From an uncultured Alistipes sp. (lineage in GTDB: Bacteria; Bacteroidota; Bacteroidia; Bacteroidales; Rikenellaceae), in contig CAMWYI010000036.1 in assembly GCA_947178455.1 (NCBI GenBank), forward strand, positions 1 to 12,860: DNA of 12,860 bases, in the 5' to 3' direction. A program made the translations under genes and the position numbers. This document shows positions 1-6,717 of this stretch, one piece after another. The notes below the pieces were generated by a model that was not told the DNA's origin, made no database searches, and was given only the letters and a program-made list of their open reading frames with translations. The stretch's first letter is position 1; each line of letters begins with the position of its first letter.

Positions 1-1155
1 GTACAAATCCGACCGGAATTTGTCGATATTCGTGCGTTCGCGCGCCGACAAGAAGATGCAAGGCGTGCCCGCGTTGGCGAACCACGTGCGCTGCAACTCT
101 TCGAGCGACCGGTTTTCGCGCGTGGGCGGCGTCAGGTCGTCGGGATCTTTCTCTATATAGGTGTAGGCATCGACCTTGTTGAAAACCAGATAGACCGGTT
201 TGTCGCCCGCGCCGATTTCCTGCAAGGTCTGCTTCACCACATCGAGCTGCTCCTCGAACTGCGGATGCGAAATATCGACCACGTGCACCAGCAGGTCGGC
301 TTCGCGCACCTCGTCGAGGGTCGATTTGAACGATTCGATGAGCTGCGTGGGCAGTTTGCGGATGAATCCTACGGTGTCGGACAACAGAAACGGCAGGTTG
401 TCGAAGACCACCTTGCGCACGGTCGTGTCCAGCGTCGCGAAGAGTTTGTTTTCGGCGAAGACGTCGCTCTTGGCGATGAGGTTCATCAGCGTCGATTTGC
501 CGACGTTGGTATAACCTACCAGCGCCACGCGCACCAGCTGTCCGCGATTGGAGCGCTGCACCGCCATCTGACGGTCTATCTTCTGTAAATCTTCTTTCAG
601 TTTTGCGATGCGGTTGCGGATGATGCGGCGGTCGGTTTCGATTTCGCGTTCGCCCGCACCGCCGCGCGTGCCCGTACCGCCGCGCTGCCGTTCGAGGTGC
701 GTCCACAGACCCGAAAGGCGGGGCAGCATGTACTCGTAATGGGCCAGCTGCACCTGCGTCTTGGCATAGGCCGTGCGTGCACGGGACAGGAAAATATCGA
801 GAATCAACCGCGTGCGGTCGAGAATCCGGCACGGCATAGCCTTTTCGATGTTGCGGGTCTGGGCGGGCGAAAGCTCGTCGTCGAAAATCACGACATCGAC
901 CTCGTGTTCCTTGCACCACTCGGCGATTTCCTCCAACTTGCCCGGCCCGACGTAGATGCGCGACGACGGCTGGGGCATGCGCTGCGTGAAACGCCGCACG
1001 GTGCGGATACCGGCCGTTTCGGCCAGAAATTCCAGTTCGTCGAGGTATTCGGCCGTGCGCCGGTTGTCGGCGGCATCGGGCGTTACGGCGACGAGCACGG
1101 CCCGTTCGGGCGATTCAGGCTCCGGCAAGGTTTCGGTATGCTTTAATTCACTCAT
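1..1155 (-). CDS. hflX: GTPase HflX, 3' end cut by the window edge
   Basis: HflX is a ribosome-associated GTPase that in characterised bacteria binds the 50S subunit and splits stalled or stress-inactivated 70S ribosomes. Reading the minus strand from ATG at 1155 gives an open frame of 385 residues running off the left edge. The N-terminal HflX domain carries the glycine motif YVGPGKLEE (residues 68-76) and the family's glycine-rich linker RGGTGTRGGAGEREIETDRR (158-177). The G domain follows with P-loop GYTNVGKST (214-222), the G3 motif DTVGF (260-264) and the G4 motif NKVD (326-329). Only the last few tens of residues should be missing. The start is immediately beside a palindromic repeat unit (the repeat's TTATTAGCGC edge lies 6-15 nt upstream of the ATG) and I see no TAnnTTTG box near it, so its promoter is unclear; read-through from tonB past a terminator is possible. 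Identification is secure; function is from family knowledge. Confidence 0.95.
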   Translation of the reverse strand, partial: MSELKHTETLPEPESPERAVLVAVTPDAADNRRTAEYLDELEFLAETAGIRTVRRFTQRMPQPSSRIYVGPGKLEEIAEWCKEHEVDVVIFDDELSPAQTRNIEKAMPCRILDRTRLILDIFLSRARTAYAKTQVQLAHYEYMLPRLSGLWTHLERQRGGTGTRGGAGEREIETDRRIIRNRIAKLKEDLQKIDRQMAVQRSNRGQLVRVALVGYTNVGKSTLMNLIAKSDVFAENKLFATLDTTVRKVVFDNLPFLLSDTVGFIRKLPTQLIESFKSTLDEVREADLLVHVVDISHPQFEEQLDVVKQTLQEIGAGDKPVYLVFNKVDAYTYIEKDPDDLTPPTRENRSLEELQRTWFANAGTPCIFLSARERTNIDKFRSDLY

Positions 1156-1162
1156 AAATTTT

Positions 1163-1297
1163 ATTAGCGCTACGGGCGGTCGTCGGGCTTCGGAAGGTCA
1201 GGAAGCGCCCCGTTAAGAACGGGGATTTAAGCGCTTCAGCCGGTCGTCTGGCTTCGAAAAGTCAGGAAGCACTCCGGCCGCCCGCTTAAAAAGCGGG
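1163..1297. repeat. Two tandem copies of an interspersed palindromic repeat unit
   Basis: Two related units of about 43 bp lie head to tail at about 1166-1208 and 1230-1271, sharing the pattern AGCGCT..CGGTCGTC.GGCTTCG..A.GTCAGGAAGC. Two short perfect hairpins sit beside them: CCCCGTTAAGAACGGGG at 1208-1224 (7-bp stem, 3-nt loop) and CCCGCTTAAAAAGCGGG at 1281-1297. The same hairpin and unit types recur at 3263-3443, 6639-6710 and 9967-10196. The copies fill most of the space between the tonB stop and the hflX start. No protein-coding gene is supported here. Confidence 0.8.
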
Positions 1298-1338
1298 TTT
1301 CAGGCACGGCCGCCGGTTTTCGCATTCCGCTTTTCCTC

Positions 1339-1378
1339 AAAACAAGGGGTATTCACCCGAAAGCGAATACCCCCTTGT
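1339..1378 (-). terminator. Probable intrinsic terminator of the TonB gene
   Basis: On the minus strand, starting 18 nt after the TonB stop codon, a stem of about 13 bp (arms 1342-1354 and 1365-1378, one unpaired base) closes a short loop and is followed by four T residues. The T run is short, so termination may be incomplete, which would let hflX be read from the same promoter. Confidence 0.65.
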
Positions 1379-1396
1379 ATTAGCGACAGACCGGCA

Positions 1397-2080
1397 TCAG
1401 TTGGCTACGCGGAAATCGACGGGCAGCGTGTATTTCACGCGCACGGATTGGTTGCGCTGTTTGCCGGGCGTCCATTTCGGCGACTTTTTCAGCACGCGGA
1501 CGGCCTCCTCGGAGAGCGAACGGTCGGGCGTCTGCAACACTTGGATGTTGGTCAGCGTACCGTCTTTCTCGACCACGAAAGTCAACGTCACACGACCCGA
1601 AATGCCGTTCTCCAACGCGATTTGCGGGAAACGCACGTTCTCCTGCACCCAGCGGCGGAACGTATTGAGGTCGCCGCCTTGGAACGAAGGCATCGTCTCG
1701 ACGCGGAAGAAGACCTCCTCGTCGACGGTTTCCTCCTCCTCGACCGATACGATTTGCGTAATCTCGGCATCCTCGTCGAAGTCGGCGAAATCGACGTCGG
1801 TCGTGATTTTGGTATCGTTGGTCACCACTTCGAGCAGGTCGGCGATAACTTTCACCTCGACTTTCTTGGGAGGTTCGGGCGGTTTCTGGTCCTGACGGGT
1901 GATCTCCGTAATCTGTTCTTCGACCGGGCCGTAGTTATTGTCGATTTGTTGAATACGATACTCTCTCGGCGTGTAGGCGAACGCCAAAATAACCAGTCCG
2001 AGCGCGATGCACAGACCGATTTCGAGCAACAGACCCCGCTTGTTTTGCAGGTCGGCTTTCGGTGATTTCTTGATTTCCAT
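1397..2080 (-). CDS. tonB: TonB family energy transducer
   Basis: TonB couples the proton-motive force (through ExbB/ExbD) to outer membrane TonB-dependent receptors. The 227-residue protein begins MEIKKSPKADLQNKRG and has one N-terminal membrane segment (about 16-36), a short proline stretch (PPEPPK, 67-72), an acidic linker (about 95-123), and a TonB C-terminal domain (about 127-226) ending VKYTLPVDFRVAN. The frame is open upstream to 2194, but ATG 2080 is preferred because it gives a normal basic-then-hydrophobic anchor and lies downstream of the -7 box at 2152-2159. No exbB or exbD is in the window. The C-terminal domain is about 70 percent identical by hand alignment to a domain inside the M56 peptidase encoded at 10521-12326. 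Transcription is divergent from rlmN. TonB family is sure; which receptors it serves cannot be seen. Confidence 0.9.
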   Translation of the reverse strand: MEIKKSPKADLQNKRGLLLEIGLCIALGLVILAFAYTPREYRIQQIDNNYGPVEEQITEITRQDQKPPEPPKKVEVKVIADLLEVVTNDTKITTDVDFADFDEDAEITQIVSVEEEETVDEEVFFRVETMPSFQGGDLNTFRRWVQENVRFPQIALENGISGRVTLTFVVEKDGTLTNIQVLQTPDRSLSEEAVRVLKKSPKWTPGKQRNQSVRVKYTLPVDFRVAN

Positions 2081-2151
2081 ACCTATCTTTCGTTCTTTTT
2101 CGTTAAATTCATCGGTTAGACATTCGGTTGCACGAGCGTATGCACGCAGCA

Positions 2152-2159
2152 CAAATATA
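2152..2159 (-). promoter_or_regulatory. Candidate -7 box of the TonB promoter
   Basis: TATATTTG on the minus strand matches the Bacteroidota -7 consensus TAnnTTTG and would give a leader of roughly 65 nt before ATG 2080. I see no TTG or TTTG at the expected -33 spacing, so this is a single-element call. Confidence 0.35.
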
Positions 2160-2212
2160 GAGATAAATTTCCGAAATCGCACCGTTCGGCACAAAAAAAT
2201 TCACGAAATCGT

Positions 2213-2220
2213 TAATTTTG
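2213..2220 (+). promoter_or_regulatory. Candidate -7 box of rlmN
   Basis: TAATTTTG matches TAnnTTTG, implying transcription from about 2224 and a leader of about 30 nt before ATG 2257. It overlaps the first in-frame ATG (2218), which argues against that earlier start. No good -33 element is seen. Confidence 0.45.
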
Positions 2221-2256
2221 CACAGCGAAACTCTTTTTCGACCGAAACCAAGCGAA

Positions 2257-3285
2257 ATGGCAGCACCCGAATTTCTGTACGGTTCGACATTCGACCGGCT
2301 GGCCGACCTCTGCACGAGCGAGGGGTGGCCCCGTTTCACGGCGGGGCAGCTGGCGCGCTGGCTCTACAAGCGCCACGTCGAAGACCCGGCCCGCATGACC
2401 GACCTCGCGGCACCCCGTCGCGAGCGGCTCGCCCAGTTGTTCGGGCTGGCGCTGACGCCGCCGCTGCGCGAAAGCCGCTCGGTCGACGGCACGAAAAAAT
2501 ACCTATTCCGCACGCACGAGGGGCACCTTATCGAATCGGCCTACATTCCCGACGGCGACCGCGCGACGCTGTGCGTTTCGTCGCAGGCAGGCTGCCGCAT
2601 GGGATGCCGGTTCTGCGCCACCGGACGGCAAGGGCTGCAACAATCGCTCCCGACCGCCGAAATTTTGAACCAAATCGCCTCGCTGCCCGAACGCGACCGG
2701 CTCACCAACTTGGTATTCATGGGGATGGGCGAGCCGCTGGACAACCTCGACCACGTGCTGCGGGCGCTCGAAATTCTGACGGCCGACTGGGGATTCGGCT
2801 GGTCGCCGACCCGTATCACCGTCTCGACGGCGGGCGTCGTGCCGCAGCTGCGCCGGTTTCTCGACGCCACGAAAGTGCATTTGGCTGTTAGTCTGCACAA
2901 TCCGTTCGCCGCCGAACGGGCCGAAATCATGCCCGTCGAACGGGCGTGGCCCATTGCCGAAGTCGCGGAGATTCTGCGCGAGTACGATTTTTCGCACCAG
3001 CGGCGCGTGTCGTTCGAGTACATCGTCCTAAGCGGGCTCAACGATTCGCCGCGCCACGTGCGCGAGCTGTGCCGGCTGCTCAACGGCATCAAATGCCGCA
3101 TCAACCTGATTCGGTTCCACAAGATACCCGATTCGCCCTATTTCTCGCCCGACGAAGCCGCGATGGTGCAGTTCCGCGACGCGCTGACGGCCAAAGGCAT
3201 CCAAACCACTATTCGGGCCTCGCGCGGCGAAGACATCCAAGCCGCCTGCGGACTATTGTCCACCCGCTTAAGAAGCGGGTTTTAA
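2257..3285 (+). CDS. rlmN: 23S rRNA (adenine-2503-C2) / tRNA (adenine-37-C2) methyltransferase RlmN
   Basis: RlmN is a radical-SAM enzyme that methylates C2 of A2503 in 23S rRNA and, in E. coli, A37 of some tRNAs. The 342-residue protein carries the radical-SAM cluster motif CRMGCRFC (C113, C117, C120). It also has C106 in LCVSSQAGC, which aligns with the conserved Cys118 of E. coli RlmN, and C331 in QAACG, which aligns with the methyl-carrying Cys355. GMGEP (156-160) is the SAM-binding glycine motif. ATG 2257 is chosen over ATG 2218 because the latter overlaps the probable -7 box and adds 13 unconserved residues. The last codons and the TAA stop lie inside a palindromic repeat (hairpin 3263-3279), so the extreme C-terminus (TRLRSGF) is repeat-derived. 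All catalytic residues precede it. Product call is secure. Confidence 0.95.
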   Translation: MAAPEFLYGSTFDRLADLCTSEGWPRFTAGQLARWLYKRHVEDPARMTDLAAPRRERLAQLFGLALTPPLRESRSVDGTKKYLFRTHEGHLIESAYIPDGDRATLCVSSQAGCRMGCRFCATGRQGLQQSLPTAEILNQIASLPERDRLTNLVFMGMGEPLDNLDHVLRALEILTADWGFGWSPTRITVSTAGVVPQLRRFLDATKVHLAVSLHNPFAAERAEIMPVERAWPIAEVAEILREYDFSHQRRVSFEYIVLSGLNDSPRHVRELCRLLNGIKCRINLIRFHKIPDSPYFSPDEAAMVQFRDALTAKGIQTTIRASRGEDIQAACGLLSTRLRSGF

Positions 3286-3467
3286 GCGCCCCGTTAAGAA
3301 CGGGGGTTTAGGCGCTACGGACAGCTTTGCGGTTTCAGAAAGTTAGGAAGCGCTCTGACCGAATATAAAAAGGGTGGCAGCGACCACGACGGTCGGAAAC
3401 ATAAGGCCGGTCTATCGTGCCTAAAACCGCTTTCTTAAAGCGGCGGGCCTCCGCTGGCGGAGGCCCG
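3263..3467. repeat. Composite palindromic repeat between rlmN and lnt
   Basis: In order: hairpin CCCGCTTAAGAAGCGGG (3263-3279, followed by TTTT, overlapping the rlmN end); hairpin CCCCGTTAAGAACGGGG (3289-3305); a forward unit (about 3310-3352); an inverted, more diverged unit (about 3390-3426); hairpin CCGCTTTCTTAAAGCGG (3427-3443); and a 12-bp-stem hairpin (arms 3442-3453 and 3456-3467) around CCGCTGGCGG. The last is related to the core of the element at 10047-10115. The 3263 hairpin plus its four T residues could also terminate rlmN transcription. The remaining stretch to 3570 contains a further fragment (GCAGTCTTTGGCCCGC near 3484) and no credible gene. Confidence 0.75.
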
Positions 3468-3570
3468 CCGTTGGCGTCCCGTCCGCAGTCTTTGGCCCGC
3501 AAAAAGGGACAGCGCGCTTCCGACCGCCGGAAACCAATTGACCTCCCGTAACTATTAGAAATTTTTTTCT

Positions 3571-3578
3571 TATTTTTG
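3571..3578 (+). promoter_or_regulatory. Candidate -7 box immediately before lnt
   Basis: TATTTTTG matches TAnnTTTG but ends only 4 nt before the GTG start of lnt, so transcription from it would be leaderless or nearly so. The surrounding T-rich run could produce this match by chance, and no -33 element is visible at the expected spacing. Confidence 0.35.
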
Positions 3579-3582
3579 GCAT

Positions 3583-5193
3583 GTGAAAACGAGCCTTTCC
3601 CTTCGTCGTTTCGGGGCCGCGCTGCTGGCTGCCGCACTGCTCTCTCCCGCGTGGTTGTCGGTCAGCGGACTGACGCTCCCCGTCGCTTTGGTGCCGCTGC
3701 TGTGGGTGAGCAACACCTACGACCATTCGCGGCGCGCTTGGTGGGGGATGTTCGGCTGGGCCGCGCTCGCTTTCGTGTTGTGGAACGCCGCCACCGTCTG
3801 GTGGATTTGGTACGCCACGCCCGTCGGCCCCATTGCCGCGACGCTGGCTTCCACGACGCTCAACCTCACTGCTTTCATGGCATTCCACACGGTCTCGAAA
3901 TCGGTCGGCCGCACGGTCGGCTACGTGACCCTCGCCGCCGCATGGATTGCGACCGAATATGCCTATACGGTCAGCGATTTTTCGTGGCCGTGGCTCGTGT
4001 TGGGCAACGGTTTTTCGCACGAGGTGTGGGCCGTGCAGTGGTACGAATACACCGGTGTTTTCGGAGGGTCGCTGTGGGTGCTTGTCTGCAACATCCTCTT
4101 TTTCGAGGCTTTGCGCCACCGCCGCGCCGTCGGGCATTGGGTCGCCGCCGCTGGCGCGTTCGTCCTGCCGGTGACTGTTTCGCTCGTCATTTGGTTCATC
4201 GGAGACCTCCACGCACTCGATTCCGACCGTCCGCGTGCTACGGTCAGCATCATCCAGCCCAATGTGGACTGCTACGCCAAATTCAGCGACAACGAGGAGT
4301 GGCAGGAGGAAAACATCCACCAGCTGCTGGCCGAAGTACCGGCCGAAGCGGAGTTTATTCTGTTGCCCGAAACCGCCGTGCCGGGATACTATCGCGAACC
4401 GGAACTCGCCGACCTCTTTTTTCCCGACGGGGGCACTTCCGACGTGTGGCTGCGGCTGACCGACAGCCTGCGAAGCGCCCACCCCGATGCACTGCTCGTG
4501 ACGGGAGCCAACACGATGCGTTTCTACGGCCCCGTGAAAGCGACCGAGACCGCCCGTCTGCGGGCCGGAACCTACTACGACCATTTCAACACGGCCGTCG
4601 GGCTGGACACCGCCGGACGGGTGCAACTTCATCACAAAGGGCGGCTGGTCATCGGCGTGGAGAATACGCCGACGTGGGTTTTCGACGCTATGCGCTTTTT
4701 GGTCATCGACCTCGGCGGCACGCTCGGCCAAATCGGCAAAGGCCAGCACGGCACGGCATTCACGCACAACGAGACAGCAGTAGGTCCGGCGATTTGTTAC
4801 GAGGGGTTGTACGGCGATTTCTTCGGCGATTTCGTGCGGCACGGCGCGCAGTTCATGGCTATCGTCTCCAACGACGGCTGGTGGGGCGACACGCCCGGCT
4901 ACCGGCACCTGTTCACCATTTCGCGCCTGCGGGCTATCGAACACCGGCGGGCTATCGCACGCTCGGCCAACACGGGACGTTCGGGATTCATCTCGCCGCG
5001 CGGCGACATCGGCCGCACGCTCGGCTGGGACGAACGCGGCGTCATCACGGTCCGCGTCCCGCTCGAATCGCGCATGACTTTCTACACGCGCTACGGCGAT
5101 TACGTGGCCCGCATTGCCGTGTTCCTCTGGATGTTGTGTGTGCTCTACTCCCTCGCCTACCGCATCCGCAAAAAATCGCATTTGATTGATTAG
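3583..5193 (+). CDS. lnt: Apolipoprotein N-acyltransferase
   Basis: Lnt transfers an acyl chain from a phospholipid to the free N-terminal cysteine of lipoproteins at the inner membrane, the last maturation step before outer membrane sorting. The 536-residue protein has an N-terminal multi-span membrane region (about 10-205), a periplasmic nitrilase-fold domain (about 218-495) and a final membrane helix (about 508-526). The catalytic triad is readable: E263 in LPETAVPG, K352 in LHHKGRL and C405 in GPAICYEG. The start is taken as GTG 3583. The ATG two bases upstream (3581) is followed at once by a stop in its frame, and later starts would lose the first helix. It is followed 23 nt later by folC, a probable operon. 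The long opposite-strand frame over this gene is a codon-bias shadow. Confidence 0.93.
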   Translation: MKTSLSLRRFGAALLAAALLSPAWLSVSGLTLPVALVPLLWVSNTYDHSRRAWWGMFGWAALAFVLWNAATVWWIWYATPVGPIAATLASTTLNLTAFMAFHTVSKSVGRTVGYVTLAAAWIATEYAYTVSDFSWPWLVLGNGFSHEVWAVQWYEYTGVFGGSLWVLVCNILFFEALRHRRAVGHWVAAAGAFVLPVTVSLVIWFIGDLHALDSDRPRATVSIIQPNVDCYAKFSDNEEWQEENIHQLLAEVPAEAEFILLPETAVPGYYREPELADLFFPDGGTSDVWLRLTDSLRSAHPDALLVTGANTMRFYGPVKATETARLRAGTYYDHFNTAVGLDTAGRVQLHHKGRLVIGVENTPTWVFDAMRFLVIDLGGTLGQIGKGQHGTAFTHNETAVGPAICYEGLYGDFFGDFVRHGAQFMAIVSNDGWWGDTPGYRHLFTISRLRAIEHRRAIARSANTGRSGFISPRGDIGRTLGWDERGVITVRVPLESRMTFYTRYGDYVARIAVFLWMLCVLYSLAYRIRKKSHLID

Positions 5194-5216
5194 CACCTCT
5201 ACCCCTTAATAAAAAA

Positions 5217-6524
5217 ATGAATTACGCTCAAACGCTCGATTTTCTCTTCACGTCGCTGCCCGCTTTCGAGCGGAAAGGCGCATCGGCCTACAAACCCGGG
5301 CTGGAACGCATCGCCGCGTTCTGCAAGACGATGGGCAATCCGCAGCGCAATTTCTTCACCGTCCACGTGGCCGGCACCAACGGCAAAGGCTCCGTGTCGC
5401 ACATGCTGGCGGCGGTGTTGCAGCAGGCGGGCTACCGCACGGGCCTCTACACGTCGCCCCACTTGCAGGACTTCCGCGAGCGCATCCGCGTCGACGGCGA
5501 GATGATTCCGAAGCAGAAAGTCGTGAATTTCGTCGACAAGTACCACGACAAAATGGTCGAGCTGGAGTTGTCGTTCTTCGAAATGACGACGGCCATGGCA
5601 TTCGACTACTTCGCGCAGAGCGACGTCGAGGTGGCCGTCATCGAAACGGGACTGGGCGGGCGGCTCGATGCGACGAACGTCATCATGCCCGTATTGAGCG
5701 TCATCACCAACATCGGGCTGGAACACACCGACTTGCTGGGCGACACGTTGCAGAAAATCGCAGCCGAGAAAGGCGGCATCATCAAGAAGAGCATTCCGGT
5801 AGTGGTCGGCGAAGCGGACGAACGCTACGATTCGGTGCTCGAACAAATCGCGGCGACCAACAAATCGAAGGTGGTTTACGCCCAACGCGAAGTGCGGTGC
5901 GATGCGCAGGAACACGCGGCCGACGGACGACAGCGTTTCCGCATGTGCCGCCTGCGCGACGGACGCAATTACGAACTGGAACTCGACCTTGCGGGCGACT
6001 ACCAGCGGCACAACCTGATTACGGCCATGGCGGCTATCGACTTTCTGCACGAGGAGACGCCGCTCACGATTTCGCGCCGCGCTTTCATCGAAGGGCTGCG
6101 CGACGCGGCGGCGAACACTTCGCTGCACGGGCGCTGGGAAAAACTCGCCGACGCCCCGCTGACGGTGTGCGACACGGGCCACAACGCGCACGGAATAGCC
6201 CGAGTGGCGGCGCAACTGAAACAATGCGACTACAAGCAACTCTATTGTGTCATGGGTTTCGTGCGCGACAAGGATTTGGCGCACATTCTGCCGCTGCTGC
6301 CGCGCGAGGCGCACTATATTTTCACGCAGGCGCAGACCCCGCGAGCCCTGCCGGCATCGGAACTGGCGGCCAAAGCGGCTATCTACGGATTGCAGGGCGA
6401 AGCGGTCGACACGGTATCGGCGGCCGTCGAACGGGCCCGCGAACTGGCGCAACCGGACGACCTGATTTTCATCGGTGGCAGCACCTATCTTGTTGCAGAG
6501 ATTCCTACCCCGCAAAAAGAGTAA
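5217..6524 (+). CDS. folC: Bifunctional dihydrofolate synthase / folylpolyglutamate synthase
   Basis: FolC adds glutamate to dihydropteroate and further glutamates to reduced folates, using ATP, in the cytoplasm. The 435-residue protein has the family P-loop AGTNGKGS (52-59), the folate-loop region YTSPHLQDFRERIRV (78-92), ETGLGGRLDATN (143-154), the GLEHTDLLGDT region (167-177), HGRW (304-307), DTGHNAHG of the C-terminal Mur-ligase-like domain (319-326) and a closing FIGGSTYLVAE (418-428). Length is normal. ATG 5217 starts 23 nt after the lnt stop, preceded by an A-rich run typical of Bacteroidota starts and without a Shine-Dalgarno motif. Its stop codon sits in GTAACGGCGCAGGAACC (6521-6537), which resembles part of the repeat unit found downstream, so its end may have been set by repeat insertion. 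Confidence 0.95.
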   Translation: MNYAQTLDFLFTSLPAFERKGASAYKPGLERIAAFCKTMGNPQRNFFTVHVAGTNGKGSVSHMLAAVLQQAGYRTGLYTSPHLQDFRERIRVDGEMIPKQKVVNFVDKYHDKMVELELSFFEMTTAMAFDYFAQSDVEVAVIETGLGGRLDATNVIMPVLSVITNIGLEHTDLLGDTLQKIAAEKGGIIKKSIPVVVGEADERYDSVLEQIAATNKSKVVYAQREVRCDAQEHAADGRQRFRMCRLRDGRNYELELDLAGDYQRHNLITAMAAIDFLHEETPLTISRRAFIEGLRDAAANTSLHGRWEKLADAPLTVCDTGHNAHGIARVAAQLKQCDYKQLYCVMGFVRDKDLAHILPLLPREAHYIFTQAQTPRALPASELAAKAAIYGLQGEAVDTVSAAVERARELAQPDDLIFIGGSTYLVAEIPTPQKE

Positions 6525-6544
6525 CGGCGCAGGAACCCTAATTG

Positions 6545-6710
6545 GCGGGCCGAAGACTGCGGAACACGCGAGTATACGAGCGGGCCTCTGCCGGCGGAGT
6601 CTTCGGCCCGCGCGACGCATAGCGCCGCAATGTATCAAGGGTGACGGCGCAGAAACGTTGCGAACCTGATGACCGTCTATCGCGCTAATAAGACCCCGTT
6701 CTTAACGGGG
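6545..6710. repeat. Palindromic repeat element between convergent genes
   Basis: A long hairpin with a perfect 14-bp outer stem (GCGGGCCGAAGACT at 6545-6558, complement at 6598-6611) is followed by an inverted-orientation unit (about 6639-6690, ending GCGCTAATA). The short hairpin CCCCGTTCTTAACGGGG (6694-6710) comes next. The order and sequence match the right half of the element at 9967-10196. The short hairpin begins 7 nt beyond the stop codon of the minus-strand gene and may help end its transcript, though the following T run is poor (TCTTATT). Confidence 0.8.
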
Positions 6711-6717
6711 TAAAAAA

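Noticed and set aside
1163..1297. CRISPR array considered for the repeated units
   Set aside because: Units are few, imperfect and in both orientations across the window, spacers are not uniform, and no cas genes are present.
2081..2194. Upstream extension of the TonB frame to 2194
   Set aside because: The extension runs through the probable -7 box and would place 38 residues before a normal TonB anchor; ATG 2080 is better.
2218..2256. Earlier ATG for rlmN at 2218
   Set aside because: It overlaps the TAATTTTG box and adds residues with no family counterpart.
3335..3637. Short minus-strand frame in the rlmN-lnt spacer
   Set aside because: It is made almost wholly of the palindromic repeat and recurs in type at 10015-10317, so it is a repeat by-product rather than a gene.
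3421..5196. 591-residue frame on the minus strand opposite lnt
   Set aside because: It is antisense to a clear lnt gene with an intact triad. Its composition (Arg, Glu, Val, Gln rich) is that of a GC-codon shadow and it shows no recognisable domain.
5199..6638. 479-residue frame on the minus strand opposite folC
   Set aside because: Antisense shadow of folC; no domain motif, and both ends fall in intergenic or repeat sequence.
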